Below are positions 1 through 5,007 of a stretch of DNA of 5,639 nt, in pieces. Position 1 is the first letter of the stretch, and every line of letters begins with the position of its first letter. This DNA is from Betaproteobacteria bacterium (GTDB lineage Bacteria; Pseudomonadota; Gammaproteobacteria; Burkholderiales; Burkholderiaceae_C). The position numbers were made by a program, and so were the translations under genes. The notes beneath the pieces were generated by a model. It saw only the letters and a program-made list of their open reading frames with translations. It was not told where the DNA came from and did not search any database. Location of the stretch: positions 1 through 5,639 of the forward strand of contig RFWA01000175.1 in NCBI GenBank assembly GCA_009922295.1, read 5' to 3'.

Positions 1-264
1 GATCTGGGGCAGGCCACGATCGAACCGGCGTTGGCTTCGTTCTTTAACGATCCGCAACTGGCGGCAGCCACCACTGCTGCTTGGCACGAAGTCGTGGCGA
101 GGACATTGGATGGCCAGAAGGGCAAGCCCGTGGTCATGGTGACGCATCACGTGAACATCCTCGACATCGTGGGCGAAAACGTGGCATCGGGTGAAATGGT
201 TCTAGCTCGCGTGGACCGCCAGGGCCGCGTGCTCAGTTACCAGCGCTTGCGGGCGCCGGGCTGA
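1..264 (+). CDS. Histidine phosphatase family protein, C-terminal part (5' end outside window)
   Basis: The frame is open from the first base and gives the last 87 residues before a TGA at 262-264. The segment V-T-H-H-V-N-I (visible residues 47-53) matches the second catalytic histidine motif of the histidine phosphatase (phosphoglycerate mutase-like) superfamily; the His directly after Thr (visible residue 49) is the expected active-site residue. The following stretch with A-S-G-E-M-V (visible residues 62-67) is also typical of these enzymes. Family members remove phosphate through a phospho-histidine intermediate; the first R-H-G motif lies upstream of the window, so substrate cannot be judged. 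The N-terminal residues of the preprotein, including any signal peptide, are not visible. The gene converges on the small minus-strand gene that follows, with only 12 bases between the two stop codons. A TTG at 31 is just an internal Leu codon. The family call is firm; the specific enzyme is unknown. Confidence 0.85.
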   Translation, partial: DLGQATIEPALASFFNDPQLAAATTAAWHEVVARTLDGQKGKPVVMVTHHVNILDIVGENVASGEMVLARVDRQGRVLSYQRLRAPG

Positions 265-276
265 CGCCGGTGGCCG

Positions 277-537
277 CTATCGGCCAACGAGCCACTTGTC
301 GGCTGCAAACATGACCGCGCACAGCACCACGCCCATCAGCCAGAGCTGCCAAGTGCCCGAAACAACATAGGGGTAGAGCATCAACACCAAGCCACCCCAG
401 ATCAACGCAGTGCGACCCTGTTTGCGTCCAAAACGAAAAGCGGCGTATCCAAGCAACCCAAACAGGACGGAGCCAAGCAGATAAGACGCTGAAGGCAGCT
501 CCAGCCCTAGGGTTGACAGATTTTGAGTTAAGTCCAT
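277..537 (-). CDS. Small hypothetical membrane protein (86 aa)
   Basis: ATG at 537-535 on the minus strand, TAG at 279-277, 86 residues. Purine-rich sequence just upstream (minus-strand G/A run at about 538-549) can act as ribosome binding site. Three hydrophobic segments are visible: about residues 16-34, 43-60 and 62-80. A basic patch between the first two (R35, R38, K39, R42) suggests that this loop faces the cytoplasm. The C-terminus is short and basic (K81, R86). I do not recognise a named family, but small proteins of this look are frequent in Comamonadaceae genomes. It overlaps no other plausible gene, converges with the phosphatase gene and diverges from the YqhA-like gene. A longer minus-strand frame at 233-571 in another phase is rejected because it lacks the hydrophobic pattern. 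Function unknown; a real gene is likely. Confidence 0.7.
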   Translation of the reverse strand: MDLTQNLSTLGLELPSASYLLGSVLFGLLGYAAFRFGRKQGRTALIWGGLVLMLYPYVVSGTWQLWLMGVVLCAVMFAADKWLVGR

Positions 538-652
538 CCCCCATCCTACCTGCTGCAGTCGCTTCAGCCATTCTGGGTCACACAGGCTTGCTACACTGTT
601 TCAGCAGGGGGCCAACCCAGTTCCCCATCGAATAAACACCAGCAGGACCCCC
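538..652. promoter_or_regulatory. Divergent intergenic region between the small membrane protein gene and the yqhA-like gene
   Basis: These 115 bases separate two divergent start codons and should hold promoters for both. For the plus-strand gene, TACACT at 592-597 is a possible -10 element, but no good -35 lies 16-18 bases upstream. AGGA at 644-647 is a clear ribosome binding site, five bases before the ATG at 653. No strong operator-like palindrome was seen. The promoter assignment is weak. Confidence 0.3.
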
Positions 653-1186
653 ATGGAAAAAGATGACCGCAACTTGATCAAGAGGATTGAGGAGTTTGTT
701 GAGAAGTTGATTTTTGCGAGCCGTTGGATTCTGGCGCCCTTCTACATTGGCTTGGTGCTGGCGCTTGTGCTGCTGGCCTTCAAGTTCATGCAGGAGTTTG
801 TGCATTTCAGCACCGGGATTGTTGGCATGTCTGAGACCGACACCTTGCTTGGCATCCTGGGCCTGATCGACAAAACCCTGCTGGGCAACCTGCTGATTTT
901 GGTGATCTTCAGCGGTTACGAAAACTTTGTATCCCTCATTGGTGTGGCCCAGGGCAGCCCTGACCGCCCCCGCTGGATGGGCGACGTGGACTTTGCAGGG
1001 CTCAAGCTCAAGCTGATCGGCTCCATCGTGGCCTTGTCGGGTATCAACCTGCTTGGCGCCTTTTTGAACTTGAAGCACTGGAGCCAGCAGGAACTGGGCT
1101 GGATGGTGGGCCTGCACCTCACCTTCGTGGTGACCGGCGTGCTGTTCGCGCTTTCAGAAAAAATCGGGCACAAGGCCGAACACTGA
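653..1186 (+). CDS. yqhA: YqhA/UPF0114 family inner-membrane protein (TIGR00645 type)
   Basis: 177 residues, ATG at 653 preceded by AGGA at 644-647. The sequence aligns by eye over its length with E. coli YqhA: A-S-R-W-I-L-A-P near residues 22-29, K-F-M-Q-E-F near 44-49, and above all F-S-G-Y-E-N-F-V at 86-93, a hallmark of the family. Four hydrophobic segments are visible at about residues 25-45, 65-88, 120-140 and 150-168. They are preceded by a charged N-terminal tail of about 15 residues that E. coli YqhA lacks. The protein should sit in the inner membrane. The family has no established biochemical role. No operon partner is obvious: the neighbour upstream is divergent and the next gene begins about 105 bases after the stop. 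The short GC-rich repeats at 1215-1250 have no T-run, so no convincing terminator follows. Confidence 0.93.
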   Translation: MEKDDRNLIKRIEEFVEKLIFASRWILAPFYIGLVLALVLLAFKFMQEFVHFSTGIVGMSETDTLLGILGLIDKTLLGNLLILVIFSGYENFVSLIGVAQGSPDRPRWMGDVDFAGLKLKLIGSIVALSGINLLGAFLNLKHWSQQELGWMVGLHLTFVVTGVLFALSEKIGHKAEH

Positions 1187-1291
1187 AGACGTCCGCAGCG
1201 CAGGCCGGGGAAGCCGGTACAGGGTAACCACGGCTGCCCAAAAACCGGGCTTGGCGATAACATGGGTCCTTTTACTCCAAAGCTGTTCCCC

Positions 1292-2233
1292 ATGAAGTTT
1301 CAAACCACCCTTGCCGCCCTTGTCCTGTCCCTGCCACTGGCCATGGCTCCTGCCGCCGCGCAGGCCGCCACCAGCGTGCTGTTCATAGGCAACAGCTTCA
1401 CCTTCGGGTATGGCTCGGCCATGCGCTTTTACCGGTCTGAGACCATTCGTGACCTGAATCAGGAGGGGCAAGGGGGCGTGCCGGCCCTGTTTAAGTCTTT
1501 CACTCAGCAGGTCGGGCTGGACTATGACGTGGCCATTGAAACCCGGGGTGGCACCGGTATTGACTGGCACCTGGCCAATAAGCTGAGCGTGATCAACCAG
1601 CAGCCCTGGGACATCGTGGTCGCGCACGGTTTCAGCACGCTGGATGCCCAAAAACCTGGCGATGCCACCAAGCTGGTGGAAACCGCCAAACAACTCGCGA
1701 CAGCCCTGCAGTCGCGCAACCCCAAGGCCGACCTGCGGCTGGAGGCCACCTTCCCACGGGCCGATCTCACCTACGGCCCCAAGGGTGCCTGGTTTGGCAA
1801 GACCATCGGCGACATGGCCAACGACGTGCGCGCCGGCTACGACCTGGCCGCCAAGGCCAGCCCTGTCATCAAGGGCGTGATCCCGGTGGGCGAAGCCTGG
1901 GTTCGCGCCATGGACACCGGCATTGCCGACAAAAACCCCATGGACGGCGTGGACGCGGGCAAGCTCAACCTGTGGACCTTTGACAACTACCACGCCAGCA
2001 CCGCCGGCTACTACCTCAAAGGCCTGGTGGTGTTTGGCGCCCTCACCCTGCAAGACCCACGTTCACTGGGCGGCAATGAGTGCTCGGGCTATGAGCTGGG
2101 CCTGTCGGTGCCAGAAGTGAAAGCGCTACAAAAGGTGGCCTTTGACCAACTTGCCACCAGCCACCCCATCAAGGCCGCGCCCCTGGACAACCTGGACACC
2201 GAGTCGCCGCAGCGCTGCCAACGCGGGCGATGA
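1292..2233 (+). CDS. Exported SGNH/GDSL-type hydrolase-like protein
   Basis: The chosen ATG at 1292 gives 313 residues beginning with a classic signal peptide: M-K, a hydrophobic core about residues 6-20, and an A-Q-A cleavage site after residue 25. An in-frame ATG at 1262 adds ten residues; neither start has a good ribosome binding site, so the start is uncertain. Right after the signal peptide, F-I-G-N-S-F (31-36) matches block I of SGNH hydrolases with Asn for Asp, making Ser35 the likely nucleophile. D-N-Y-H (231-234) near the C-terminus fits block V, D-x-x-H, with Asp231 and His234 completing the triad. G62 in G-G-V-P may be the block II Gly. Block III is unusual: at the expected place the protein reads A-H-G-F-S (111-115), without the usual G-x-N-D. 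Such enzymes hydrolyse esters or remove acyl groups, here probably in the periplasm. The substrate is unknown. It is the last gene before the accessory-looking middle of the window. Confidence 0.8.
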   Translation: MKFQTTLAALVLSLPLAMAPAAAQAATSVLFIGNSFTFGYGSAMRFYRSETIRDLNQEGQGGVPALFKSFTQQVGLDYDVAIETRGGTGIDWHLANKLSVINQQPWDIVVAHGFSTLDAQKPGDATKLVETAKQLATALQSRNPKADLRLEATFPRADLTYGPKGAWFGKTIGDMANDVRAGYDLAAKASPVIKGVIPVGEAWVRAMDTGIADKNPMDGVDAGKLNLWTFDNYHASTAGYYLKGLVVFGALTLQDPRSLGGNECSGYELGLSVPEVKALQKVAFDQLATSHPIKAAPLDNLDTESPQRCQRGR

Positions 2234-2255
2234 GCGGCCGTTGAGCGGCATGAAT

Positions 2256-2297
2256 TTAACGTAATTTTTGAATTGCGTCAAAATATTTGTCGCAATA
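2256..2297. promoter_or_regulatory. Candidate operator: three related half-sites, including a 25-bp palindrome, upstream of the Fic gene
   Basis: Positions 2272-2296 form an imperfect palindrome, ATTGCG at the left end and CGCAAT at the right, with 20 of 24 off-centre bases matching their partners. A third copy of the half-site lies to the left. Read in one direction the three are AATTACGTTAA (2256-2266, minus), AATTGCGTCAA (2271-2281, plus) and TATTGCGACAA (2287-2297, minus), consensus WATTRCGWYAA. Their central CG steps are 16 and 15 bases apart and orientation alternates. The stretch is AT-rich and ends 62 bases before a gene whose product starts with a winged helix, so an autoregulatory operator is a reasonable inference. 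Possible -35 elements (TTGAAT 2268-2273, TTGTCG 2287-2292) overlap it, but no strong -10 is seen. Confidence 0.55.
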
Positions 2298-2309
2298 AAG
2301 CAATCAGGT

Positions 2310-2320
2310 CACTTAAAGTG
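2310..2320. repeat. Short perfect palindrome CACTT-A-AAGTG in the Fic leader
   Basis: Five-base arms CACTT and AAGTG around a single A, 40 bases before the Fic start codon and 12 bases after the larger palindrome. It could be an additional protein-binding site or part of a promoter; it may also be chance. Confidence 0.3.
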
Positions 2321-2359
2321 GCGCGATACTAGGGCTCTTGACACCATGCACCCAAGCCC

Positions 2360-3766
2360 ATGCCACGCGTCACCCCCCAGTCCGAGCTGGATCGGCTGTT
2401 TGAGCTGATCTCCGCTCACCCGATGGGCATTGGCGCAGAAGCCATTGCTCAGCTCATGGCCAACAGCTTGCCACGCCGCACATTGCAACGCCGATTGGCC
2501 CTGCTGGCGGCACAAGGACGCATTCAAATGCGGGGCAGCGCCCGGTCAGCACGGTACGCTCATCCGCCACCGACGGACCCTGCCTGGCCCGCTGACCGCG
2601 TAACAGAGCACGTGTCGACTGCGGTCATCGCCGAACTCGACCTGCCGATGTCGCCCGAGGGCAAGGACATCAAGGCGCAGGTGCGACTGCCGCGTGCATT
2701 ACGTGCGCCGGTGGGCTACAGGCTGGGGTTTCTGGAGCAGTACCACCCCAATCACAGCGCCTACCTGCCGCCGGGTTTGCGCCAGCAATTGCTGGACTTG
2801 GGGCGGTCCCCTAACGAGCCAACGCCAGCGGGTACTTTTGCCCGCGACATCCTTCAGCGCTTGCTGATCGACCTGTCGTGGGCGTCTTCTCAGTTGGAGG
2901 GCAACACCTACAGCCGTTTGGACACAGCACGTCTGATTGAGTTTGGCCAAGCTGCCGAGGGCAAGGACGCGCTTGAAACCCAGATGATCCTGAATCACAG
3001 GCAAGCCATCGAATACCTGGTGCTTGACCCCTCACACGCCCAATTGACGCCCGAGACCATCATCGCGCTGCACGCCTTTTTGTCAGACGGCCTGATGGCT
3101 GATCCGGCAGCGGTTGGCCGCATACGCCGGCGTGCGGTAGAGGTGAGTGGCAGCGTTTACCTGCCCATTGCCCTGCCGCAGCGGCTGGACGAACTGTTTG
3201 GCATCGTGATCCACATGGCGGCGGAGATTCACGATCCCTTCGAACAGGCATTTTTCCTGATGGTGCACTTGCCCTACTTGCAGCCTTTCGAAGACGTGAA
3301 CAAACGCGTGTCCCGGCTGGCGGCCAACATACCCTTCATCCGCCACAACCTGTGTCCCCTGTCGTTCATCGACGTCCCGCAACAGGCCTACATCGACGCC
3401 ATGATCGGCGTGTATGAACTCAATCGCATCGAACTGCTGCGTGACGTCTTTGTGTGGGCCTATGAGCGTTCATGCCAGCACTATGCGGCGGTCAAGCAGA
3501 ACCTTGTACCGCCGGACATTTTTCGGTTGCGCTACCGGCAAGCCCTGAGCGACCTGGTGGGCGACATCATCCACAGCAACGCAGCGGCGACTGCTGCCAA
3601 TGTGGCGGCGCGACTGCCCACCACCGTGGCTGAGGCCGACCAAGCCCATTTCATTGAACTTGTGTTGCAAGAGTTTCGCGCCCTGCATGCGGGCAACACC
3701 ATACGTTTCGGCATCAGGCCGCTGGCGTTCGCCACATGGCAGCAACGGCACGGCGCAGCAACTTGA
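2360..3766 (+). CDS. Winged-helix/Fic family protein with degenerate active site (Gln in place of catalytic His)
   Basis: 468 residues. ATG at 2360 is the first start after the in-frame stop TAG at 2330-2332; no good ribosome binding site precedes it. Residues about 8-68 look like a winged helix-turn-helix (S-L-P-R-R-T-L-Q-R-R-L near 36-46, then a wing ending R-Y at 65-66). Residues 176-181, S-S-Q-L-E-G, fit the inhibitory helix motif S/T-x-x-x-E-G/N of class II Fic proteins. A flap-like region follows at about 254-275. The Fic core motif H-x-F-x-D/E-G-N-G-R-x-x-R appears at 308-319 as Q-P-F-E-D-V-N-K-R-V-S-R: catalytic His is Gln308 and both Gly are changed, while Phe310, Asp312, Asn314, Arg316 and Arg319 remain. 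Active Fic enzymes transfer AMP or another nucleotide moiety to proteins; that needs the His. From memory, related proteins with the same Q-P-F-E-D-V-N-K-R wording occur in other bacteria, so this is probably a subfamily trait and not an error. I infer a DNA-binding regulator or altered enzyme. Residues 385-468 form a further, unrecognised C-terminal domain. Confidence 0.88.
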   Translation: MPRVTPQSELDRLFELISAHPMGIGAEAIAQLMANSLPRRTLQRRLALLAAQGRIQMRGSARSARYAHPPPTDPAWPADRVTEHVSTAVIAELDLPMSPEGKDIKAQVRLPRALRAPVGYRLGFLEQYHPNHSAYLPPGLRQQLLDLGRSPNEPTPAGTFARDILQRLLIDLSWASSQLEGNTYSRLDTARLIEFGQAAEGKDALETQMILNHRQAIEYLVLDPSHAQLTPETIIALHAFLSDGLMADPAAVGRIRRRAVEVSGSVYLPIALPQRLDELFGIVIHMAAEIHDPFEQAFFLMVHLPYLQPFEDVNKRVSRLAANIPFIRHNLCPLSFIDVPQQAYIDAMIGVYELNRIELLRDVFVWAYERSCQHYAAVKQNLVPPDIFRLRYRQALSDLVGDIIHSNAAATAANVAARLPTTVAEADQAHFIELVLQEFRALHAGNTIRFGIRPLAFATWQQRHGAAT

Positions 3767-3962
3767 CCACTCTACCGCGCCTGATCCAGCCGAGCCGGTC
3801 AGCGCCTCGGCTAAGCGCATCGGCCCAGCCCGCCTATGGCCTTTGTCGGTGCAGGACGAGGTGGAGGTCATCGGGGTGATGGACATCGCGTGCCGGCTGG
3901 CGCGGCCTTCAGCAGCCTGAGGGCAGGCGGTTCACGGCTGGCTTGACTACCCGTCGGGTTAC

Positions 3963-4019
3963 AAAATCGTCCTCCAGCCCTTGCGGGGCGTGCATAGTCT
4001 GCTATCAAAAAAAGAGCGC
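3963..4019. repeat. Candidate Comamonadaceae-type intergenic repeat with small hairpin and A-run
   Basis: The segment has a small GC-rich hairpin (GCCC at 3977-3980 pairing with GGGC at 3986-3989, loop of five), then TGCTATC, a run of seven to eight A, and AGAGC. This order of hairpin, GCTAT and A-rich tail resembles abundant short intergenic repeats I associate with Comamonadaceae genomes. The second candidate copy at 4946-5005 shares the same plan (CCTTG, hairpin, GCTAT, GAGC). The assignment is from memory; only a genome-wide search could confirm it. On the minus strand the A-run reads as a T-tract, but no minus-strand gene ends here. Confidence 0.4.
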
Positions 4020-4057
4020 ACAAAAAACAACCTGCCCGATGTGCTGGTGCGTTGGGG

Positions 4058-4078
4058 CCAGCGGCCTGAAAACGCTGG
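4058..4078. repeat. Hairpin CCAGCG / CGCTGG
   Basis: A perfect six-base-pair inverted repeat (4058-4063 and 4073-4078) around a nine-base loop. It can be extended by GGC/GCC pairing outside if two unpaired A are allowed at 4079-4080. No T-run follows on the plus strand, so it is not a standard terminator for the Fic gene. Function unknown. Confidence 0.4.
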
Positions 4079-4118
4079 AAGCCATGCTGAGCCGAGAGGC
4101 CTGGTCGTCAACTAACTA

Positions 4119-4147
4119 TTGTTTGCATGACTCCTAATTGTTAAAAT
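4119..4147 (+). promoter_or_regulatory. Probable promoter of the toxin-antitoxin operon
   Basis: A -35 element TTGTTT (4119-4124) and a -10 element TAAAAT (4142-4147, five of six to consensus) are separated by exactly 17 bases in a locally AT-rich stretch. Transcription would start near 4154 and give a leader of about 50 bases before the ATG at 4203. Confidence 0.6.
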
Positions 4148-4154
4148 GCACAAA
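4120..4154. promoter_or_regulatory. Candidate operator: inverted repeat spanning the promoter
   Basis: TGTTTGCAT (4120-4128) and the reverse complement of 4146-4154 (TTTGTGCAT) agree at seven of nine positions, with a gap of 17 bases. The arms overlap the -35 and -10 elements, the usual place for an autoregulatory site bound by an antitoxin or toxin-antitoxin complex. The match is imperfect and the GCAT core is short, so chance is possible. Confidence 0.35.
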
Positions 4155-4191
4155 ATACCGTTTCAACCGCCGCTCGACCACTCCCACCCGC

Positions 4192-4196
4192 AAAGG
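4192..4196 (+). promoter_or_regulatory. Ribosome binding site fixing the antitoxin start at 4203
   Basis: AAAGG lies six bases before the ATG at 4203. The alternative in-frame ATG at 4146 overlaps the -10 element (4142-4147), so it would lie outside the transcript; the start at 4203 is therefore preferred. Confidence 0.65.
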
Positions 4197-4202
4197 CCCA
4201 CC

Positions 4203-4658
4203 ATGCACACCCTGAACCTTGAGCAACTCAAAGCCACCACACTGGCCGGCGGTGTGACCGGCATCACCCTGCGCGGTGATGGCGCGGCCTTTGTCGTCAG
4301 CGTGCAAACCCTGCGCGACGAGGCCATTTTGGTCACCTCGCGCAAACAGCCGCGTCGCTTTGCCGATCCGCGCAAGGCCTTGCAAGTGCTCCGCAGCACT
4401 GGCTGGAACGAATGCCATGTGGACGCCAGCCAGTGGCGGCCGGAAGACCGCGCACTAGAGCAGACCACCCGCCCCGACCGGAGCATTGCGCTCAAGGCGG
4501 CCCATGACGCCGCAGAGCACAGGCGCTGGTTTGATGCCAAGGTACAAGCGTCTATCGACGGGCTCCAGGACGGCAGCAACCGCGCCTACTCACCCGAGGA
4601 ATGGGCGGCCCGCCGCGCCGAAATCATGGCGCGCTTCAGTGGCAAAAAAACTGCATGA
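4203..4658 (+). CDS. Antitoxin of a type II toxin-antitoxin pair with ParC-like N-terminal domain
   Basis: 151 residues from the ATG at 4203 (ribosome binding site AAAGG). The protein has two parts. Residues 1-80 (M-H-T-L-N-L at the start, a beta-rich stretch, then R-R-F-A-D-P-R-K-A-L at 51-60 and D-A-S-Q-W at 74-78) resemble, from memory, plasmid-borne 'ParC family partition-associated' proteins. Residues 98-147 (K-A-A-H-D-A-A-E-H then W109-F110, D-A-K-V-Q-A-S-I-D at 111-119, and a charged helical tail) resemble the C-terminal, toxin-binding half of ParD/RelB-type antitoxins that precede RelE/ParE toxins. A charged linker joins them at about 80-97. I see no ribbon-helix-helix or helix-turn-helix at the N-terminus, so if it represses its own promoter the fold is unusual. 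Its stop codon overlaps the toxin start by four bases (ATGA, 4655-4658), implying translational coupling. The role as antitoxin is inferred mainly from the neighbour. Confidence 0.75.
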   Translation: MHTLNLEQLKATTLAGGVTGITLRGDGAAFVVSVQTLRDEAILVTSRKQPRRFADPRKALQVLRSTGWNECHVDASQWRPEDRALEQTTRPDRSIALKAAHDAAEHRRWFDAKVQASIDGLQDGSNRAYSPEEWAARRAEIMARFSGKKTA

Positions 4659-4939
4659 GCCCCTGGCTCACGATTGTCCGCACCCAGCGCTATGGCGACG
4701 ACCTGGTCGCCGTTGGCGAATTTATTGAGGAAGATAATCCAGATGCCGCCTTGGCACTGCTACTTCACATTGAAGATCAGGTGGACAGCCTGGCGGACCC
4801 GAACTTCCCTCGCCGCAAGGGCCGCAAAGCCGGCACACTGGAGTTGGTGGTCCACCCCAACTACATCGTGGTGTTTGCGCAAACCGACACCACCGTGACC
4901 GTTTTCAACCTGCTGCACGTCGCACGCCGATACCCATGA
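4655..4939 (+). CDS. RelE/ParE-family toxin
   Basis: 94 residues; ATG at 4655 overlaps the antitoxin stop in ATGA, so I prefer it over upstream TTG/GTG codons in the same phase. Features of the RelE/ParE fold: two N-terminal helices (about residues 9-24 and 28-46), then R-K-G-R-K-A-G-T-L-E-L (54-64), the strand H-P-N-Y-I-V-V-F (67-74), and a C-terminal strand ending V-F-N-L-L-H-V-A-R-R-Y-P (83-94). The final L-H-x-A-R-x-x-P pattern is common in ParE-like toxins. RelE members cut mRNA on the ribosome and ParE members inhibit gyrase; the sequence alone does not decide, though the G-R-x-x-x-x-G and H-V-A-R wording leans to the ParE side. The length is typical. Toxin output would be limited by coupling to the upstream antitoxin. 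The gene is convergent with the tRNA/hrcA unit. Confidence 0.85.
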   Translation: MSPWLTIVRTQRYGDDLVAVGEFIEEDNPDAALALLLHIEDQVDSLADPNFPRRKGRKAGTLELVVHPNYIVVFAQTDTTVTVFNLLHVARRYP

Positions 4940-4945
4940 ATTTAC

Positions 4946-5005
4946 AAGCCAAATCAGCCGCTAGGCCTTGTGGCGCCTAAGGTTTCAGCTATTCATTCAG
5001 GAGCA
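4946..5005. repeat. Candidate Comamonadaceae-type intergenic repeat, second copy
   Basis: Just after the toxin stop is a segment with CCAAATCAGCCGCTAGG, a stem TAGGC (4962-4966) pairing with GCCTA (4975-4979) around an eight-base loop, then CAGCTATTCATTCAGGAGCA. Both the CAAATC-gCC-CTAG start and the CAGCTATT-CAGGAGCA end are close to what I remember of the abundant intergenic repeat of Comamonadaceae, in which a CTAGCGCTT-type stem sits between them. The stem here has diverged from that form. It may also fold at the 3' end of the toxin transcript. Recognition is from memory. Confidence 0.5.
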
Positions 5006-5007
5006 AC

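Larger units (their letters stand above)
3767..4118. other. Gene-poor stretch between the Fic gene and the toxin-antitoxin operon
   Basis: No convincing gene was found here. One plus-strand phase (codons starting at positions divisible by three) is open from within the Fic gene to a TGA at 3918-3920, then open again to a TAA at 4113-4115. It shows no family I recognise and no credible start or ribosome binding site. A TTG-started, Cys-rich frame of 64 codons at 3943-4137 overlaps the repeat-like segment and runs into the promoter of the next operon, so I do not call it. The stretch contains the repeat-like segment at 3963-4019 and the hairpin at 4058-4078. Confidence 0.5.

Noticed and set aside
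578..1117. Minus-strand frame of 179 codons opposite the YqhA-like gene
   Set aside because: The plus strand encodes a recognisable YqhA homolog with a good ribosome binding site; the antisense translation is Gln/His-rich and unlike any family I know.
1215..1250. GC-rich short repeats (CCGG...CCGG, GCCC...GGGC) after the YqhA-like gene as a terminator or REP element
   Set aside because: Stems are four base pairs with no T-tract, and there is only one copy in the window.
1154..2053. Long minus-strand open frame of 299 codons opposite the SGNH hydrolase gene
   Set aside because: It is the antisense of a well-supported exported protein, has a low-complexity Gly/Val/His-rich translation typical of GC-rich antisense phases, and shows no family signature.
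2231..2250. GCCG/CGGC hairpin and TGAGCGGC direct repeat just after the SGNH gene as a terminator
   Set aside because: The stem is only four base pairs and no T-run follows directly; the AT-rich sequence beyond is better explained by the control region of the Fic gene.
3943..4137. 64-codon plus-strand frame rich in Cys (C-x-x-C-like spacing), which could suggest a small metal-binding protein
   Set aside because: It starts with TTG without a ribosome binding site, crosses the repeat-like segment with its A-run, and runs into the toxin-antitoxin promoter. The Cys spacing is probably chance.
4146..4202. Earlier ATG giving a longer antitoxin
   Set aside because: The codon overlaps the probable -10 element and would lie upstream of the transcript start; ATG at 4203 has AAAGG at the right distance.
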